Shown: positions 8,347-17,356, numbered from the stretch's first letter. The stretch: 64,000 bases of DNA from Niveispirillum lacus (GCF_002251795.1 NZ_NOXU01000020.1:33693-97692), one strand, 5' to 3'. Numbers and translations are program-made. Notes: generated by a model from the letters alone, not told the origin.

Positions 8347-8924
8347 CCGACGAGAAGCGGGACACACCGACCATCAAGGCCCTGGAGCTGCTGCTCAAGT
8401 CGGGCCGGATCGCACCGGAGGCCCGGCCGTTCGCGGAACAGACCCTGCGCTCTATCCAGGGGGCCGGCAGCCACCGGACCGAAGTCTCATGGGACGGGAT
8501 CATCGACATCGGGGCTTCCAGCCCTTCCCCTACCGGCGCTGAGCCGGTCGGGGAAGGCACAGGCCGAACGGTCGTCCTACTCCCCGTCCCTATCGACGGA
8601 GCCAGCGCCAAGGCGGAAAAAGTGCAGCCCGCGCCCCCGGAGGAAGAGGTCGGGCAAGTGCCCGTTGCGACTGACAAAACCGAGACCCCCGACATTCTCG
8701 CACAGGTCAGGCGAGGCCACGCCAAACGCGCGGCAATCCCGGATTTCGGCGACCTCGAATTCCTCATGCGCGACGGCGACCAGGCTGAGACGAAGACGAC
8801 GGACGCTGCAGCGGTCCCGCTGCGCGAGGAAGATCAAGGTCCGAACGATAGGCAATCCGTTCCGCAGCCGCCTCCTCCGCGCCGCGACGAGACGAAGGAC
8901 GCGGCTCGGCACCCTCAGCGCTGA
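8343..8924 (+). CDS. Unrecognised 193-residue protein coupled to the coiled-coil gene
   Basis: The ATG overlaps the preceding stop by 4 bp. The first 45 residues form a compact helical unit (TPTIKALELLLKSGRIAPEA), followed by a low-complexity Pro/Thr/Glu-rich linker. A second short ordered patch (RRGHAKRAAIPDFGDLEFLM) is followed by an Arg/Pro-rich tail. There is no signal peptide or membrane span. The stop lies 15 bp before the end of the convergent relaxase gene. Function unknown; probably a partner of the upstream coiled-coil protein. Confidence 0.65.
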   Translation: MTDEKRDTPTIKALELLLKSGRIAPEARPFAEQTLRSIQGAGSHRTEVSWDGIIDIGASSPSPTGAEPVGEGTGRTVVLLPVPIDGASAKAEKVQPAPPEEEVGQVPVATDKTETPDILAQVRRGHAKRAAIPDFGDLEFLMRDGDQAETKTTDAAAVPLREEDQGPNDRQSVPQPPPPRRDETKDAARHPQR

Positions 8925-8939
8925 AGCGCCTTGCGCGGG

Positions 8940-11900
8940 TCACATGGACGGGCCCCTGTCGCGCTCACGCTCGCGCTGCAGGGCCATCTCCCGAAGCCTT
9001 TCCCCGACCTGCCTCGCCTGTTCGGCATCGACAGCCCGCTGCTGCTCCTCCCTCGGCTTCCCTGGCGCGGCGGGACGCTCTAGCGCCACCTCCCGGTCCT
9101 GATCCGCCGCGCGTAGCAAATGCGCGGCGTTGGCCAGCCGCCGGTCGGCATCGACGAGGGCGGCCGCGTCATGTGCCCCTAGCCGTCGGACGTTCTCCGC
9201 CGCCATCCGGATCCGCGCAGCGTCCTGGCGGGTGAAGGCCCCCTCCCCTGCCCGGTCTTCCAACGACGGGCCCTTCAGGCCAGGCATCGCGGCGATCTCC
9301 CCTTTGCGGATCCATGTGAGGACCTGCGACCTGGTCAGGTGGTCGGCGATGTTCATCCTGTCGGCCTTGCGCTGGCACTCTCCCGCCCAGGCCCGCAGCG
9401 CGTCCTGCTTCCCGTCCTTGGTCGACAGGTCGGCGGCGGCAGACCGGTCAAGCGCCACGACGACCCGGCACTCCACCCTGTGCCGCCCGAGCGCAGCAAC
9501 AGCTTTCTCCCGATCGACCAAGCGATCCGCGGCGACGACGACGCGGTCAGCGGACATGGCCCTTGCAGCCGTGGCCGATACGGCGGCCGCATATTGCATC
9601 CGAAGAGGTCGGTTCCCGACCGCGAGGTCGTCCTCGACAATGGACATCCGCCTGCCGTCGCGCTCGACATACACGTCCAGAAAGGCGACGCCGTCGGCGT
9701 CCCTGGCCGCACCCCTGACCAGAAGCACATCGCCGTTTAGCAGGCCCTTCCCCGGAAGCTGCTCCAGCAGCGCGAGCCTGTCTCCCCTTGCTACCTTGAG
9801 CTCGTGCTCGACTTGGTACCTGCCGACCTCGCCGCCGCAGGCACGAATGCCGATCTCCTCCCGCCCGACGATCCCCGCGTCCTGCAGGCGAGCCCGGATG
9901 TCGCCCGCCACGCGCCGCGCGTCCGCGTGCGTCCGGCAAATGGCCAGGCTCTCCCTGCAAGCCTCCTTTTCGGGGCGCCCTGTCCGGACGTCCCGAAGGA
10001 TCCAGTCGACTGCCTGCTTCGCCGCCCTTTCAAGCGCGGCGTGGGGCTCGCGTACCGCCTCGACCTTCCCGGCGTCAATTAGCCGCTCAAGGCAGCGCGT
10101 CACGCGCCCGGCACTCAGGTCAACAGCCGTGCGGCGGAGACCCGGTTCCATGCGCTGGTCGCGCGCCGCCAGGTCCGCCCAGGCAGCCTCGACGATAGTG
10201 CGGAAGCCGGCACCCAGGTTGCCCTTTTCCGGCGAACGCCGCTCATCGCCGCAAAGGATCACCTTCGCGCCGACCCTCGAGGCGTGCGAAAGGAGCGTAC
10301 CGAGATCCTCGACGGACGCACTGCCGGCGTCGTCGACGACTACCACGTCGTCCTTGCGCAGGCTGAACCGGCCTGCGGACAGGTCGCCCGCGAAGCCCTG
10401 AAGGGCTCTGGCATCGCGCAGGCCGGCCCTATCCGCGAGGTACTCGGCGGCATTCCAGCTGGTCGCCACGGCGGTAACCCGGTAGCCGGCGTCCCGATGG
10501 GCCTGTGCGGCCGCCGCAAGGACATCCGTCTTGCCCGACCCGGACGGGCCGGCAAGGACCTGGACCCCGCCGGCACCGGAGACCAGGCGCTTCAGGTCAT
10601 CCCGCTGTCGGTCCGTCGCGCGGACGCCCGGTCCATGCGTCCCCTCGAGCATATCGTCCAGCCGAACAGCCGCCTTCCTGGCGTCGGCCGCCGTGAGACG
10701 GCTCGGTTCGTTTCGGCGTCCGATGGAATCCTGGAGGATGCGCAGTTCGCGCTCGGCCGCGACAGGGGAACCCATTGCCTTGGCCTTCCGCCCCCGGTCA
10801 AGCCGCGGCAGCGCACGCATCATTTCCTTGGCCTGCTTGAGGGCCTCCCTAGCGTTCAGCGACCCGTCCGCGCAGGCATTCGCCGCGACGGCAGCGATGA
10901 CGTCCTGCTTCTCCAGGACGCCCCGGTCCAGCTTCGCCAGCACCTGCCGCCCGGCATCCCGGCCCAATGCCGGCCGGGCGACGACCGGGCCGCGCTCGGC
11001 CTCCCGCACAATGTCGGACCAGGCCACCCCGCGCTTCGAAAGCCGGCCGGTCCACTCCTTCTTCATCTCGGGAAGCGGCGGAAGTTTCTCTTTCGACCCA
11101 CGGGTGTCGATGGCCACCTTCGCCGCAAGCCTCGCCCTCCGCCCATCAGTACGGCGCTCGCCGGTCTCGGCCTCGACCACGTCGAGGATTTTCCGCCGCC
11201 GGGTACTGAAGGCCTCGGTCACCTGACGCGCGATGTCGACGTCGAACTGTCCCCTTCCCTCCTCGCGCAGTGCGAGGCCGCGACTGGCCAGGCGGCTTGA
11301 CAGCTCTGTCCGGAAAAGCGCTCCGACCATCATTTTCGCGGCGGCAATCGGAGCCCTTTCCAGCGCCCCGAACGTGCCATCAATGCGCTTGGAGACGTTC
11401 GGGATGTATACGTGGATGTGCTCCTGAGGGTCGCCCCTAGCCTGCTTGGCATCGTCGTTCGAGCGGCTGGTCTTGTGATGCCAAAGCGTTGCCGGGACGC
11501 CGGAGACAACCTCCCGGCGGAGCGTGCCGCCTCTCGCACTGCCGCGTCGGCCGACGAAGACACCCTCACCATGGGCAATGTCCAGCGCCTCCATGACCGC
11601 GTCCTGGGCATCCTTCCGAATAGCGTCCGCCGCCTCCTTCCGACCCGTTTCCTCAAGTGCGTTGACGTAAAGGGACACTCCTTTCGGCAGCGAGAATGTC
11701 AGGTCGAAGCCGATGTTACGCGTCCCGTCACCGCCATCACGGACGCGATGTCTGCCGTCTGGCGACTGCCCTTCCATGGTACGGAGGAATGGATCAAGGT
11801 CTTCCACGGGACCGGTCGGAAGACCTTTTTGGCTGCCTATCGGAGCCCATCTCCCCGGTCCCTCGTCGCCTTGTCCGTCGGCTTCAAGCTCGAATTCAAG

Positions 11901-12056
11901 ACCATCCCCAGCGTCCAAATCGTGCTCGGCAGGTACATTATCCCGGACATTTCCGGCGACTTCCCGCGCAATTCGGGGAAGCCGGTCGGCGTAGTAGCGC
12001 CTGGATTCCCGTACCGGATAGAGGGGGTCCCTGATGTCGGAAAAGCCCGCCGTCAT
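8940..12056 (-). CDS. MobF-type conjugative relaxase with helicase domain (TrwC/TraA-like)
   Basis: A 1038-residue protein. The N-terminus has a Tyr-rich motif (ESRRYYADRLP) in the place of the catalytic tyrosines of MobF relaxases, then FDLTFSLPKGVSLYVNAL and a metal-binding histidine motif (DPQEHIHVYIPN near residue 211). The helicase part has a complete Walker A, GPSGSGKT (about residue 505), and Walker B VVVVDDAG. Such enzymes nick oriT, stay covalently bound to the 5' end and unwind the plasmid for transfer. The APKSVS motif of most family members is LPKGVS here. The gene follows the accessory DNA-binding gene by 5 bp. The C-terminal Arg/Glu-rich tail is typical for a region contacted by the coupling protein. 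Confidence 0.9.
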   Translation of the reverse strand: MTAGFSDIRDPLYPVRESRRYYADRLPRIAREVAGNVRDNVPAEHDLDAGDGLEFELEADGQGDEGPGRWAPIGSQKGLPTGPVEDLDPFLRTMEGQSPDGRHRVRDGGDGTRNIGFDLTFSLPKGVSLYVNALEETGRKEAADAIRKDAQDAVMEALDIAHGEGVFVGRRGSARGGTLRREVVSGVPATLWHHKTSRSNDDAKQARGDPQEHIHVYIPNVSKRIDGTFGALERAPIAAAKMMVGALFRTELSSRLASRGLALREEGRGQFDVDIARQVTEAFSTRRRKILDVVEAETGERRTDGRRARLAAKVAIDTRGSKEKLPPLPEMKKEWTGRLSKRGVAWSDIVREAERGPVVARPALGRDAGRQVLAKLDRGVLEKQDVIAAVAANACADGSLNAREALKQAKEMMRALPRLDRGRKAKAMGSPVAAERELRILQDSIGRRNEPSRLTAADARKAAVRLDDMLEGTHGPGVRATDRQRDDLKRLVSGAGGVQVLAGPSGSGKTDVLAAAAQAHRDAGYRVTAVATSWNAAEYLADRAGLRDARALQGFAGDLSAGRFSLRKDDVVVVDDAGSASVEDLGTLLSHASRVGAKVILCGDERRSPEKGNLGAGFRTIVEAAWADLAARDQRMEPGLRRTAVDLSAGRVTRCLERLIDAGKVEAVREPHAALERAAKQAVDWILRDVRTGRPEKEACRESLAICRTHADARRVAGDIRARLQDAGIVGREEIGIRACGGEVGRYQVEHELKVARGDRLALLEQLPGKGLLNGDVLLVRGAARDADGVAFLDVYVERDGRRMSIVEDDLAVGNRPLRMQYAAAVSATAARAMSADRVVVAADRLVDREKAVAALGRHRVECRVVVALDRSAAADLSTKDGKQDALRAWAGECQRKADRMNIADHLTRSQVLTWIRKGEIAAMPGLKGPSLEDRAGEGAFTRQDAARIRMAAENVRRLGAHDAAALVDADRRLANAAHLLRAADQDREVALERPAAPGKPREEQQRAVDAEQARQVGERLREMALQRERERDRGPSM

Positions 12057-12061
12057 CGTAC

Positions 12062-12733
12062 TTACCCCGCCCTTTTCAGGGTGATTCCTGCAACGCCGGC
12101 GAGCGTTTCCAACACCGCGGAAATGTTGGTCGAGAGTGCCTTCGTCGTCTCCAGCAGGCGCCCGTTCTCGTCCGCCAGCCCCTCGGTCCTCGTCCTTGTC
12201 CGCACGCAGTCGGCGGAAATTCCCGCGACCATCTTCGACATTTCCTCGACGACCTGGGCGAGGCGTGCGTCCCTCTCGACGAGGCGCGCCGACAGCACGT
12301 CGATCGCATGCTCGATGCGTCCGGAGACGCGCTCCTCGATCATCGCGTCGATGTCCTCGACGAGCTGCTCCTGCATCCGCGCAAGGTGCCTGTCCAGCGC
12401 CTGGTCCACCTGCGCCTCGACATCCGAGGCTACCATCTCCGCAACCCGTCGGGCGGAGGGGCCGCCCGCATCGACTGACCTGGCAGGACCGGCCTGGCGA
12501 TCCTGGCCCGGCCCGGGCGATCCCATGGCCATCTCCGTCACGCCGGCAGCAAGGAGGGCGGTGATGACGCTATCCCGGCTCTCCCCTCGGACAGCGGCAA
12601 GGCGTTCAAGCTGGGTCAGCAGGGTATCGGGGACGGTGTACCTGGCCTCGGAGGTCGCCCTGCCGTCCGCGCGCTTCGGGCGGCCGACCCTCCTGCGGAC
12701 CTGATCGGGATTGCCCTGGGGCACTGAATCCAT
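12062..12733 (-). CDS. Relaxosome accessory DNA-binding protein (MobC/TraY-like)
   Basis: A 223-residue protein; the ATG at 12733 follows GGAGGTTATCTTG. The N-terminus is basic (RRRVGRPKRADGR, an AT-hook-like GRPKR) and continues into a ribbon-helix-helix-like segment (ARYTVPDTLLTQLERLAAVR, then ESRDSVITALLAAGVTEM). Residues 85-210 are predicted long helices or coiled coil. This is the usual size and gene position for a protein that binds oriT and helps load the relaxase, whose gene follows at once. Upstream lies a long gene-poor region that probably contains oriT. No exact family assignment is possible by eye. Confidence 0.7.
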   Translation of the reverse strand: MDSVPQGNPDQVRRRVGRPKRADGRATSEARYTVPDTLLTQLERLAAVRGESRDSVITALLAAGVTEMAMGSPGPGQDRQAGPARSVDAGGPSARRVAEMVASDVEAQVDQALDRHLARMQEQLVEDIDAMIEERVSGRIEHAIDVLSARLVERDARLAQVVEEMSKMVAGISADCVRTRTRTEGLADENGRLLETTKALSTNISAVLETLAGVAGITLKRAG

Positions 12734-12937
12734 CAAGATAACCTCCGGTCGGGGCCGAGAATTAAAATTGAATAAATTGGCAGAGAATCTGGCCTCTGCG
12801 TCCTTCCCCGCCCATTATGCGGCCAAATATGGCGGAAATGCAGTCAACTTGCCTCGCCCTGGACGACACCAATTGGGTGCACCTGGTGTAAAGCAATAGG
12901 CCGGATTAGCTCTGCACCATCCCAACAACTCCTGGCT

Positions 12938-13130
12938 GTCCACCCTCCCCCACTCCCGCCATCCCCCTCCCTTCCCTGCCCGCCCCCTTCCACTCCTCCC
13001 CAGCCAGCCAGCCCTTTTCCCCCTCCAGTCACCAGCCGTCCCCCTCTCCCCCCTCCCGCCGCGCCTCTCTCCCCTCCTCCCAGCCCACCTCCCCTCCCCG
13101 TCCTTCCCTCTCGCCCTGCCCTGCCCCGCC
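12938..13130. repeat. Polypyrimidine tract
   Basis: One strand is almost only C and T; for example 13021-13080 has 9 purines in 60 bases and 12961-13020 has 10. Open frames on the opposite strand are Gly/Arg low-complexity artefacts of this bias. Confidence 0.75.
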
Positions 13131-13752
13131 ACGCCGCCGGCAACCCCAAGCCCAGTACCGCCCGGGGCAGCCTACGCCCCCCCACCTCGCCAACCCACCC
13201 GCCGGGACCACCCGCCGGGAACGCCCCTAGAAAGGCCGCCAAGGCCGCCCCAAGCCTCCCGGCGTTTTGGCCGCCCCACTGCCGATGGGCCGCTGGCGCC
13301 TCTTATAAGACGCCGGCAGGGCGCCGGCCAGGAGACCTGGGCCGCGGCTCCGGCAACCGTCGTCTCGGACGGGCCAATGGACACATAGGCCATGGGACCA
13401 TGTTCTCATGTGACGATTGGACAATGGCTTTCATGCTCCATGATTTCCCGGCGGCATGGAAACCACGGAATGAGGCGTAAGGCCGCCATCGGCCCTGGAC
13501 AACGGTCTTCCGATGTGAACAGGCCAACATGGAGCAACAGATGCAGCTTCCATTGTGCCGATTTTGCCCTGGTTCATCTTGTCATTGGATACATGTCTAA
13601 GTGGTACAGTGACCCATTCAGGCATGGTGATCATTCCGCCCTTTTCCATATGAGCACTGGTTCATGAGGCCGATGGTCCGTTGTACCTTTATAACGATAT
13701 AATGATGTTCCCATTGATAGATTTACGCATAACAACATGGTCCGCTGTGATC

Positions 13753-13840
13753 ATGGCATCATGGCATCATGGCATCATGGCATCATGGCATCATGGCATC
13801 ATGGCATCATGGCATCATGGCATCATGGCATCATGGCATC
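13753..13840 (+). repeat. 11-copy 8-bp tandem repeat ATGGCATC
   Basis: Eleven perfect head-to-tail copies of ATGGCATC, followed by a partial copy. Each junction forms GGCATCATGGC. It sits in the AT-rich CATG-dense part of the gene-poor region. It may be an iteron-like array or simply a slippage-prone microsatellite. Confidence 0.9.
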
Positions 13841-14249
13841 ATGATTAGTGCCGGACCTTGTGGCAAGCCATAAAACGGGCATTAGCCCAATATTACCATT
13901 GAAAACCCAAACAGGATAACGATGCTGGGATGAGACCTATGAAACATGGATTCAGGGAATGATGAAAAATGACAGCCATGGATAGCTGTCGCCTTTTCCC
14001 ATTCTAAGCACGTTATCATGAAAACATGTTTCAATTTTATGTGTTGTCATCGTAACGATATGAACATAAACCATCGTTCAGTTATAACAGTGACACGATG
14101 GCTCGTCGCGCCGTCGGCGCGCCTGCCCGCCGGCCCGGACACCACCTGGCCTGACTATCTCCGGTTATCCCGGATAGGCGAAACCGCGCCCGGGATGAGC
14201 GTGCGCCCCCGGATGTCTGCCCATGCAGCCGGCGCATCGGCGCCGCGGC

Positions 14250-14866
14250 GAAGGGCCGGTTACCTCACGGCGATCCGGCGCATCGCCGTCGTGCAGTTGG
14301 CACCCGGCACCCCATGGAAGTCCAGCCAGTCCGGAAAGCAAGCCCGGGCACCGCCGGGTGGTGCCGGAAGCCTTCGTGGTCGAGGCGTTCCTGAACGCCT
14401 TCCTCGGGGTGATGGTCCCCGACACCGATTTCGCGGGCTGCGAGCCAACGAGGAAGCGGCGGAAGTTTGGCTGGCTCTCTACGACAGGGCGGTCGCCAAC
14501 CGTGTGGTGGTAAGGCTGGCCGGGATCTTGGATGAGGTGCCCTCGAGTTCGCCGCCCTACTGGACGGCGAACGGGACCATGAACGCCGGGCCGCCCTGGT
14601 CTGCCTCCTCGTGGCGGCCCTGGCGGGGGAGGGGAGGGCGGTCGGGGTCGGGACCCCGTCAGCGGCTGGTTCTGACAGCCGCCGTTCGAGGCCTGGCAAC
14701 CGTGGGCGCGGACGCCCTGGAGGAGAACATCGGGCGCCTCCGCAAGGAAGGAGGCATGGCCGTCGAGGTATATCCAGGGCTGGGCGGGTGCCCCGCTTCG
14801 TCCGCAGGAGGGCTGCGGGAGGCTGCCCACCGGGAGTGGCCAGCTTCCGCTACCACAGCAACATGA
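14250..14866 (+). pseudogene. Decayed gene with several frameshifts
   Basis: Protein-like sequence moves between frames. One frame reads RRVVPEAFVVEAFLNAFLGV near 14358-14420; a second reads ANEEAAEVWLALYDRAVANR near 14440-14515; a third reads EFAALLDGERDHERRAALVC near 14545-14605; and the second returns with GADALEENIGRLRKEGGMAV near 14708-14765. No single frame is protein-like throughout. This is best read as one former gene of about 200 codons broken by at least three indels. The original function is not recognisable. Confidence 0.5.
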
Positions 14867-14870
14867 GAAC

Positions 14871-14913
14871 CATGGAACATGGTGTCGATATCTTATTGGT
14901 CCCATGTTCCATG
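14871..14913. promoter_or_regulatory. 12-bp inverted repeat with 19-nt spacer
   Basis: CATGGAACATGG at 14871-14882 and CCATGTTCCATG at 14902-14913 are perfectly complementary arms. There is no T-tract. Each arm is itself CATG-rich, like the 13.4-14.1 kb region. It could be a protein-binding site or a hairpin at the end of the decayed gene. Confidence 0.5.
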
Positions 14914-15049
14914 TTTAACAGATAGCCTTGGTAAATTATGACCATGCCACATGTTCCGTATTGATACGGCGCGGCGTCGCCAAGGAGCGGTCGCTGGCCT
15001 TGGCAGGGCAGGCGGGAAGGTGCGGCTATCGGAAGCGAAGGGGTGGCCG

Positions 15050-15607
15050 CTACCGCCTCGGACCACACTCGTTCAGATCCGCGTCGCCCAGCACGAGGTC
15101 GTTGAAAAAACCTGCCGGCATGGAATCCACGACCGCCGTGACCTCGGGCCCCGGGGCAGGGGATGCCGGCCCGATGCCGCGCCTGTTGACCTCGCCGCCG
15201 ATAAAACTCAACCGCTCGTACTGTTGCGTCGCGCGACGCCGCCACGCCTCAATTCCGGGGTCGTCGGGCCCGGTGAACCTGGGGTGCCAACTCCACTCCG
15301 CCACGTCGTCGGTGGCGGCGTCCCATCGGGCGTACTGCCGTTGCATTTCCAGTAGGAGAGCGGTGTCGGGCAGGGCGAGGATGGCTGCCCGATCAGCATC
15401 AAACTTGGCGAGCCGGCCTCCTTCCTCGTTGGCCTCTCGGACACGTTCAGCCCGCGCCTCGGAAAGAAGGTCGGTGCCCAGGATTTCCCATTGCTCGTCG
15501 GTGACGGGAGCGGAGAACGGGTTGGTATCGAGGTCATCGGCGGTCATTGCCGGCTCGGCCTCCGAACCAACTACCCGCTGAGGTTGCAGCGCCTGCGGTT
15601 TGTCCAT
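15050..15607 (-). CDS. Unrecognised 185-residue protein
   Basis: The ATG at 15607 follows GGAGGTGGAAAA, an excellent ribosome site, so the longer frame to 15646 is rejected. The protein is acidic with a helical middle (DTALLLEMQRQYARWDAATD) and a short conserved-looking PRFTGPDDPGIEAWRRRATQ segment. It lacks a signal peptide, membrane span or known motif. It is the last of three minus-strand genes with 13- and 46-bp gaps that are likely read from the promoter near 16960. Confidence 0.65.
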   Translation of the reverse strand: MDKPQALQPQRVVGSEAEPAMTADDLDTNPFSAPVTDEQWEILGTDLLSEARAERVREANEEGGRLAKFDADRAAILALPDTALLLEMQRQYARWDAATDDVAEWSWHPRFTGPDDPGIEAWRRRATQQYERLSFIGGEVNRRGIGPASPAPGPEVTAVVDSMPAGFFNDLVLGDADLNECGPRR

Positions 15608-15620
15608 TTTTCCACCTCCT

Positions 15621-15941
15621 TCAATAATCGAATTCGTTAAACGCACACTCGCCGCAAAGGCCGTCCCTTGCTTGGAAATACCGCGAGTGCCGGATCGTTT
15701 CTTTGCATTCGCGACACCGCCTGGACGACCTGTACCGGCTGCCGGCGGCAGCCGGGCTTGCGCTGCCCATCAGCTCCGCCTTCAACCCACCGGCGGCGAC
15801 GACGGCGTTGGCCTTTTCCAGCGTGGCGGGGTCGGTCGTCGTCCAGGCCTTGTGGTCGGCATTCCAGCGGCAACCAAGGGCGCGCAGTTGGTCCTTCACC
15901 GGAAACGTGTTCCCGGTGACAAACAGGGGTTGGGCGGTCAT
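15621..15941 (-). CDS. Small zinc-ribbon protein with a DUF5710-like domain
   Basis: A 106-residue protein from the ATG at 15941. Residues 6-50 (FPVKDQLRALGCRWNADHKA then WTTTDPATLEKANAVVAAGG) match the pattern of the short domain seen in DUF5710 and related plasmid or phage proteins, in which an enzyme-like KxxLKALGxRWxxxxKAW motif recurs. The C-terminal half has two Cys pairs (CREC and CGEC, 20 residues apart), which should bind zinc. Such modules accompany DNA-processing proteins, but the function here is unknown. It lies between two co-directional genes. A long overlapping frame extending to 16508 is a shadow of the upstream gene. Confidence 0.6.
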   Translation of the reverse strand: MTAQPLFVTGNTFPVKDQLRALGCRWNADHKAWTTTDPATLEKANAVVAAGGLKAELMGSASPAAAGSRYRSSRRCRECKETIRHSRYFQARDGLCGECAFNEFDY

Positions 15942-15987
15942 GCTGATGTGTCCGTGTTGGGGCAGGGAAGGGGGGGTGGGCTGGGGG

Positions 15988-16746
15988 TTAGTCCCCCAGC
16001 CTCTGGGCAAAATCCCAGGCAGCGTCGGAATACGCCACGCGGATGGAATACCAGCCCTCGCGGTCGGCCCAGACCTGGTCGTGCTGTGCCTTGATGTGCT
16101 GCAGGGAAGGATCCAGCGCCCACACGCGCCCGTCATGGTTGCGCACGATCCGACGGGCGACGACGCGGTGGGAACCGGCGAGCACCGCGCTGGTGCCCAT
16201 GTCCTGGCCGTCCGGCAGGCCGCGCTCCTTGACCATGAGTACGTCGCCCTGGCGCATCCCGCCGGCCAGGGACGCCTGGAGCTGTTTTGCGGTGCAGTCC
16301 CACATCCAGCGCTGGGCGCCGGCGACCACGGCGGCGGGGTCGTCAGGGGCGGCACGGATGGCACCGCGGACGGCAGCCGAGCCGACGGGATGGCGGAAGG
16401 CCGCACCGGTGTTTTCATTCCTGCCGGCCAGGAAATAATTCTTCCTGATGTTGAGGAAGCCGTTCCGAAACTTACGGAACGCCTGGCGGGCCTGGATGAC
16501 AACGACACCCTGCTCGAAGTCGAAGCCGTAGAGGTCGACGTTCACAGCCGTACCGCGCCGCTTCCTGTCGAACTCCGCGAAGACCTCAGGCAGGGCCTCG
16601 GCGAAGTCATCCATGATCGCCTCGGGGCTAATCGATTTTCCGTCGGCGGAAACCGTGATGATTTCGTCGTACGCGCCGCGCCGGATCGTGACGGTTTCGT
16701 AGGTGCGCAGGCGGTCCAGCGTCGAGATCGGCGTATTGGTAAGCAT
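15988..16746 (-). CDS. Unrecognised 252-residue protein
   Basis: The ATG at 16746 is preceded by CAGGAGACCTACC. The protein shows a well-mixed globular pattern (ETVTIRRGAYDEIITVSADG; AVNVDLYGFDFEQGVVVIQA) and has a basic central part (KFRNGFLNIRKNYF). It has no signal peptide, membrane span or motif I can name. It is the first gene behind the CTCTAGTATCTATT promoter and has a long leader of about 200 nt. It likely forms an operon with the next two genes to the left. Confidence 0.7.
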   Translation of the reverse strand: MLTNTPISTLDRLRTYETVTIRRGAYDEIITVSADGKSISPEAIMDDFAEALPEVFAEFDRKRRGTAVNVDLYGFDFEQGVVVIQARQAFRKFRNGFLNIRKNYFLAGRNENTGAAFRHPVGSAAVRGAIRAAPDDPAAVVAGAQRWMWDCTAKQLQASLAGGMRQGDVLMVKERGLPDGQDMGTSAVLAGSHRVVARRIVRNHDGRVWALDPSLQHIKAQHDQVWADREGWYSIRVAYSDAAWDFAQRLGD

Positions 16747-16808
16747 GGTAGGTCTCCTGAAGCGTGATTCTTCGGTCGCCGACGACACAGTTGCCGTGGC
16801 GGTGGTTG

Positions 16809-16838
16809 CGGAGCGAAGGCATGCGGAGCGAAGGCATG
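16809..16838. repeat. Two tandem 15-bp copies
   Basis: CGGAGCGAAGGCATG is repeated twice head-to-tail inside the transcribed leader of the gene that starts at 16746. Confidence 0.8.
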
Positions 16839-16946
16839 CGGGCGCACGTCCCGAAGCGAGATGGGCCAGCGATGCATCGCGATGTAAGGAGGACTAAACA
16901 AGGACGGCTGGATCAGTAATCCGTGCGCGTCAGCTTTGATGTCTAA

Positions 16947-16975
16947 TAGATACTAGAGGATAACACCGAAGTCAA
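16947..16975 (-). promoter_or_regulatory. Promoter with CTCTAGTATCTATT box (copy 1)
   Basis: On the minus strand TTGACT is followed after 17 bp by TATCTA within CTCTAGTATCTATT. The same 14-bp box, at the same distance from a TTGA element, occurs at 19955-19983. Upstream both copies also share an AAAAATGC and TGAAAAA pattern. It drives the 16746 to 15050 gene group. Confidence 0.6.
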
Positions 16976-17337
16976 AATAAAAATGCACGAAACCTGAAAA
17001 AATTTCTCTGCATTTATTGTATCAACTACGCAGATATGAATTGAAGTATTGAATATTTGAGAATCTAAGTATTGGAAATAGATCATTACTTAAATATTTC
17101 CAATCATTTCGTCTGACCGCTGAACCGCCAGTGCGAGCGGTTCGCCCGGGAGGGCATGCCGATCAGCCTATCCACGGCGGCCGATCAGGTCGGCCATGCC
17201 TGCGCCGTGCTGAAGCCGCTCCATGAGCTGCTGGCCCGGCACGTCCTGGCGGCGGAACGCCTGCACGGTGACGACACCACGGTGCCGGTGCTGGCCAAGG
17301 GCAAGACCGATAAGGGCCGGCTCTGGGTCGGAGCCTG

Positions 17338-17356
17338 CCCCGGACTTGATCCGGGG
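17338..17356. repeat. REP-like palindrome inside the IS66 remnant
   Basis: CCCCGGA CTTGA TCCGGGG has perfect 7-bp arms. This CGGACTTGATCCGGGG-type unit is a common extragenic palindrome of alphaproteobacteria. Here it has inserted in transposase coding sequence between GRLWV and the RDDRPF-like continuation. Confidence 0.65.

Larger units (their letters stand above)
12734..14017. other. Gene-poor region, candidate oriT/oriV
   Basis: Almost 1.3 kb without a credible gene, next to the relaxosome genes. It begins AT-rich (12760-12780), contains the nested palindromes CACCAATTGGGTG and GGTGCACC (about 12867-12890), then a C/T-rich strand, then from 13370 to 14100 an AT-rich segment crowded with ATGG and CATG words, and a tandem repeat. 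These are properties of transfer or replication origins. I could not recognise a known nic site. Confidence 0.5.
16747..17116. other. Leader and AT-rich intergenic region
   Basis: It contains the 5' leader of the 252-residue gene with a 15-bp tandem duplication (16809-16838), the promoter at 16947-16975, and about 130 bp of AT-rich sequence up to the abrupt start of the IS66 remnant. No gene seen. Confidence 0.6.

Noticed and set aside
10284-12704. Long plus-strand frames (338 and 430 codons) opposite the relaxase and accessory genes
   Set aside because: The minus strand holds full relaxase and helicase motifs; the plus frames are low-complexity shadows.
12815-13242. Gly/Arg-rich minus-strand frames in the polypyrimidine region
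   Set aside because: They only reflect the C/T-rich opposite strand. No ribosome site, no mixed composition.
13753-13840. Possible CRISPR array
   Set aside because: The 8-bp units are head-to-tail without spacers, and no cas gene is near.
15621-16508. 295-codon minus-strand frame
   Set aside because: Only the last 106 codons are protein-like (DUF5710-like and zinc ribbon). The rest is an out-of-frame reading of the 252-residue gene.
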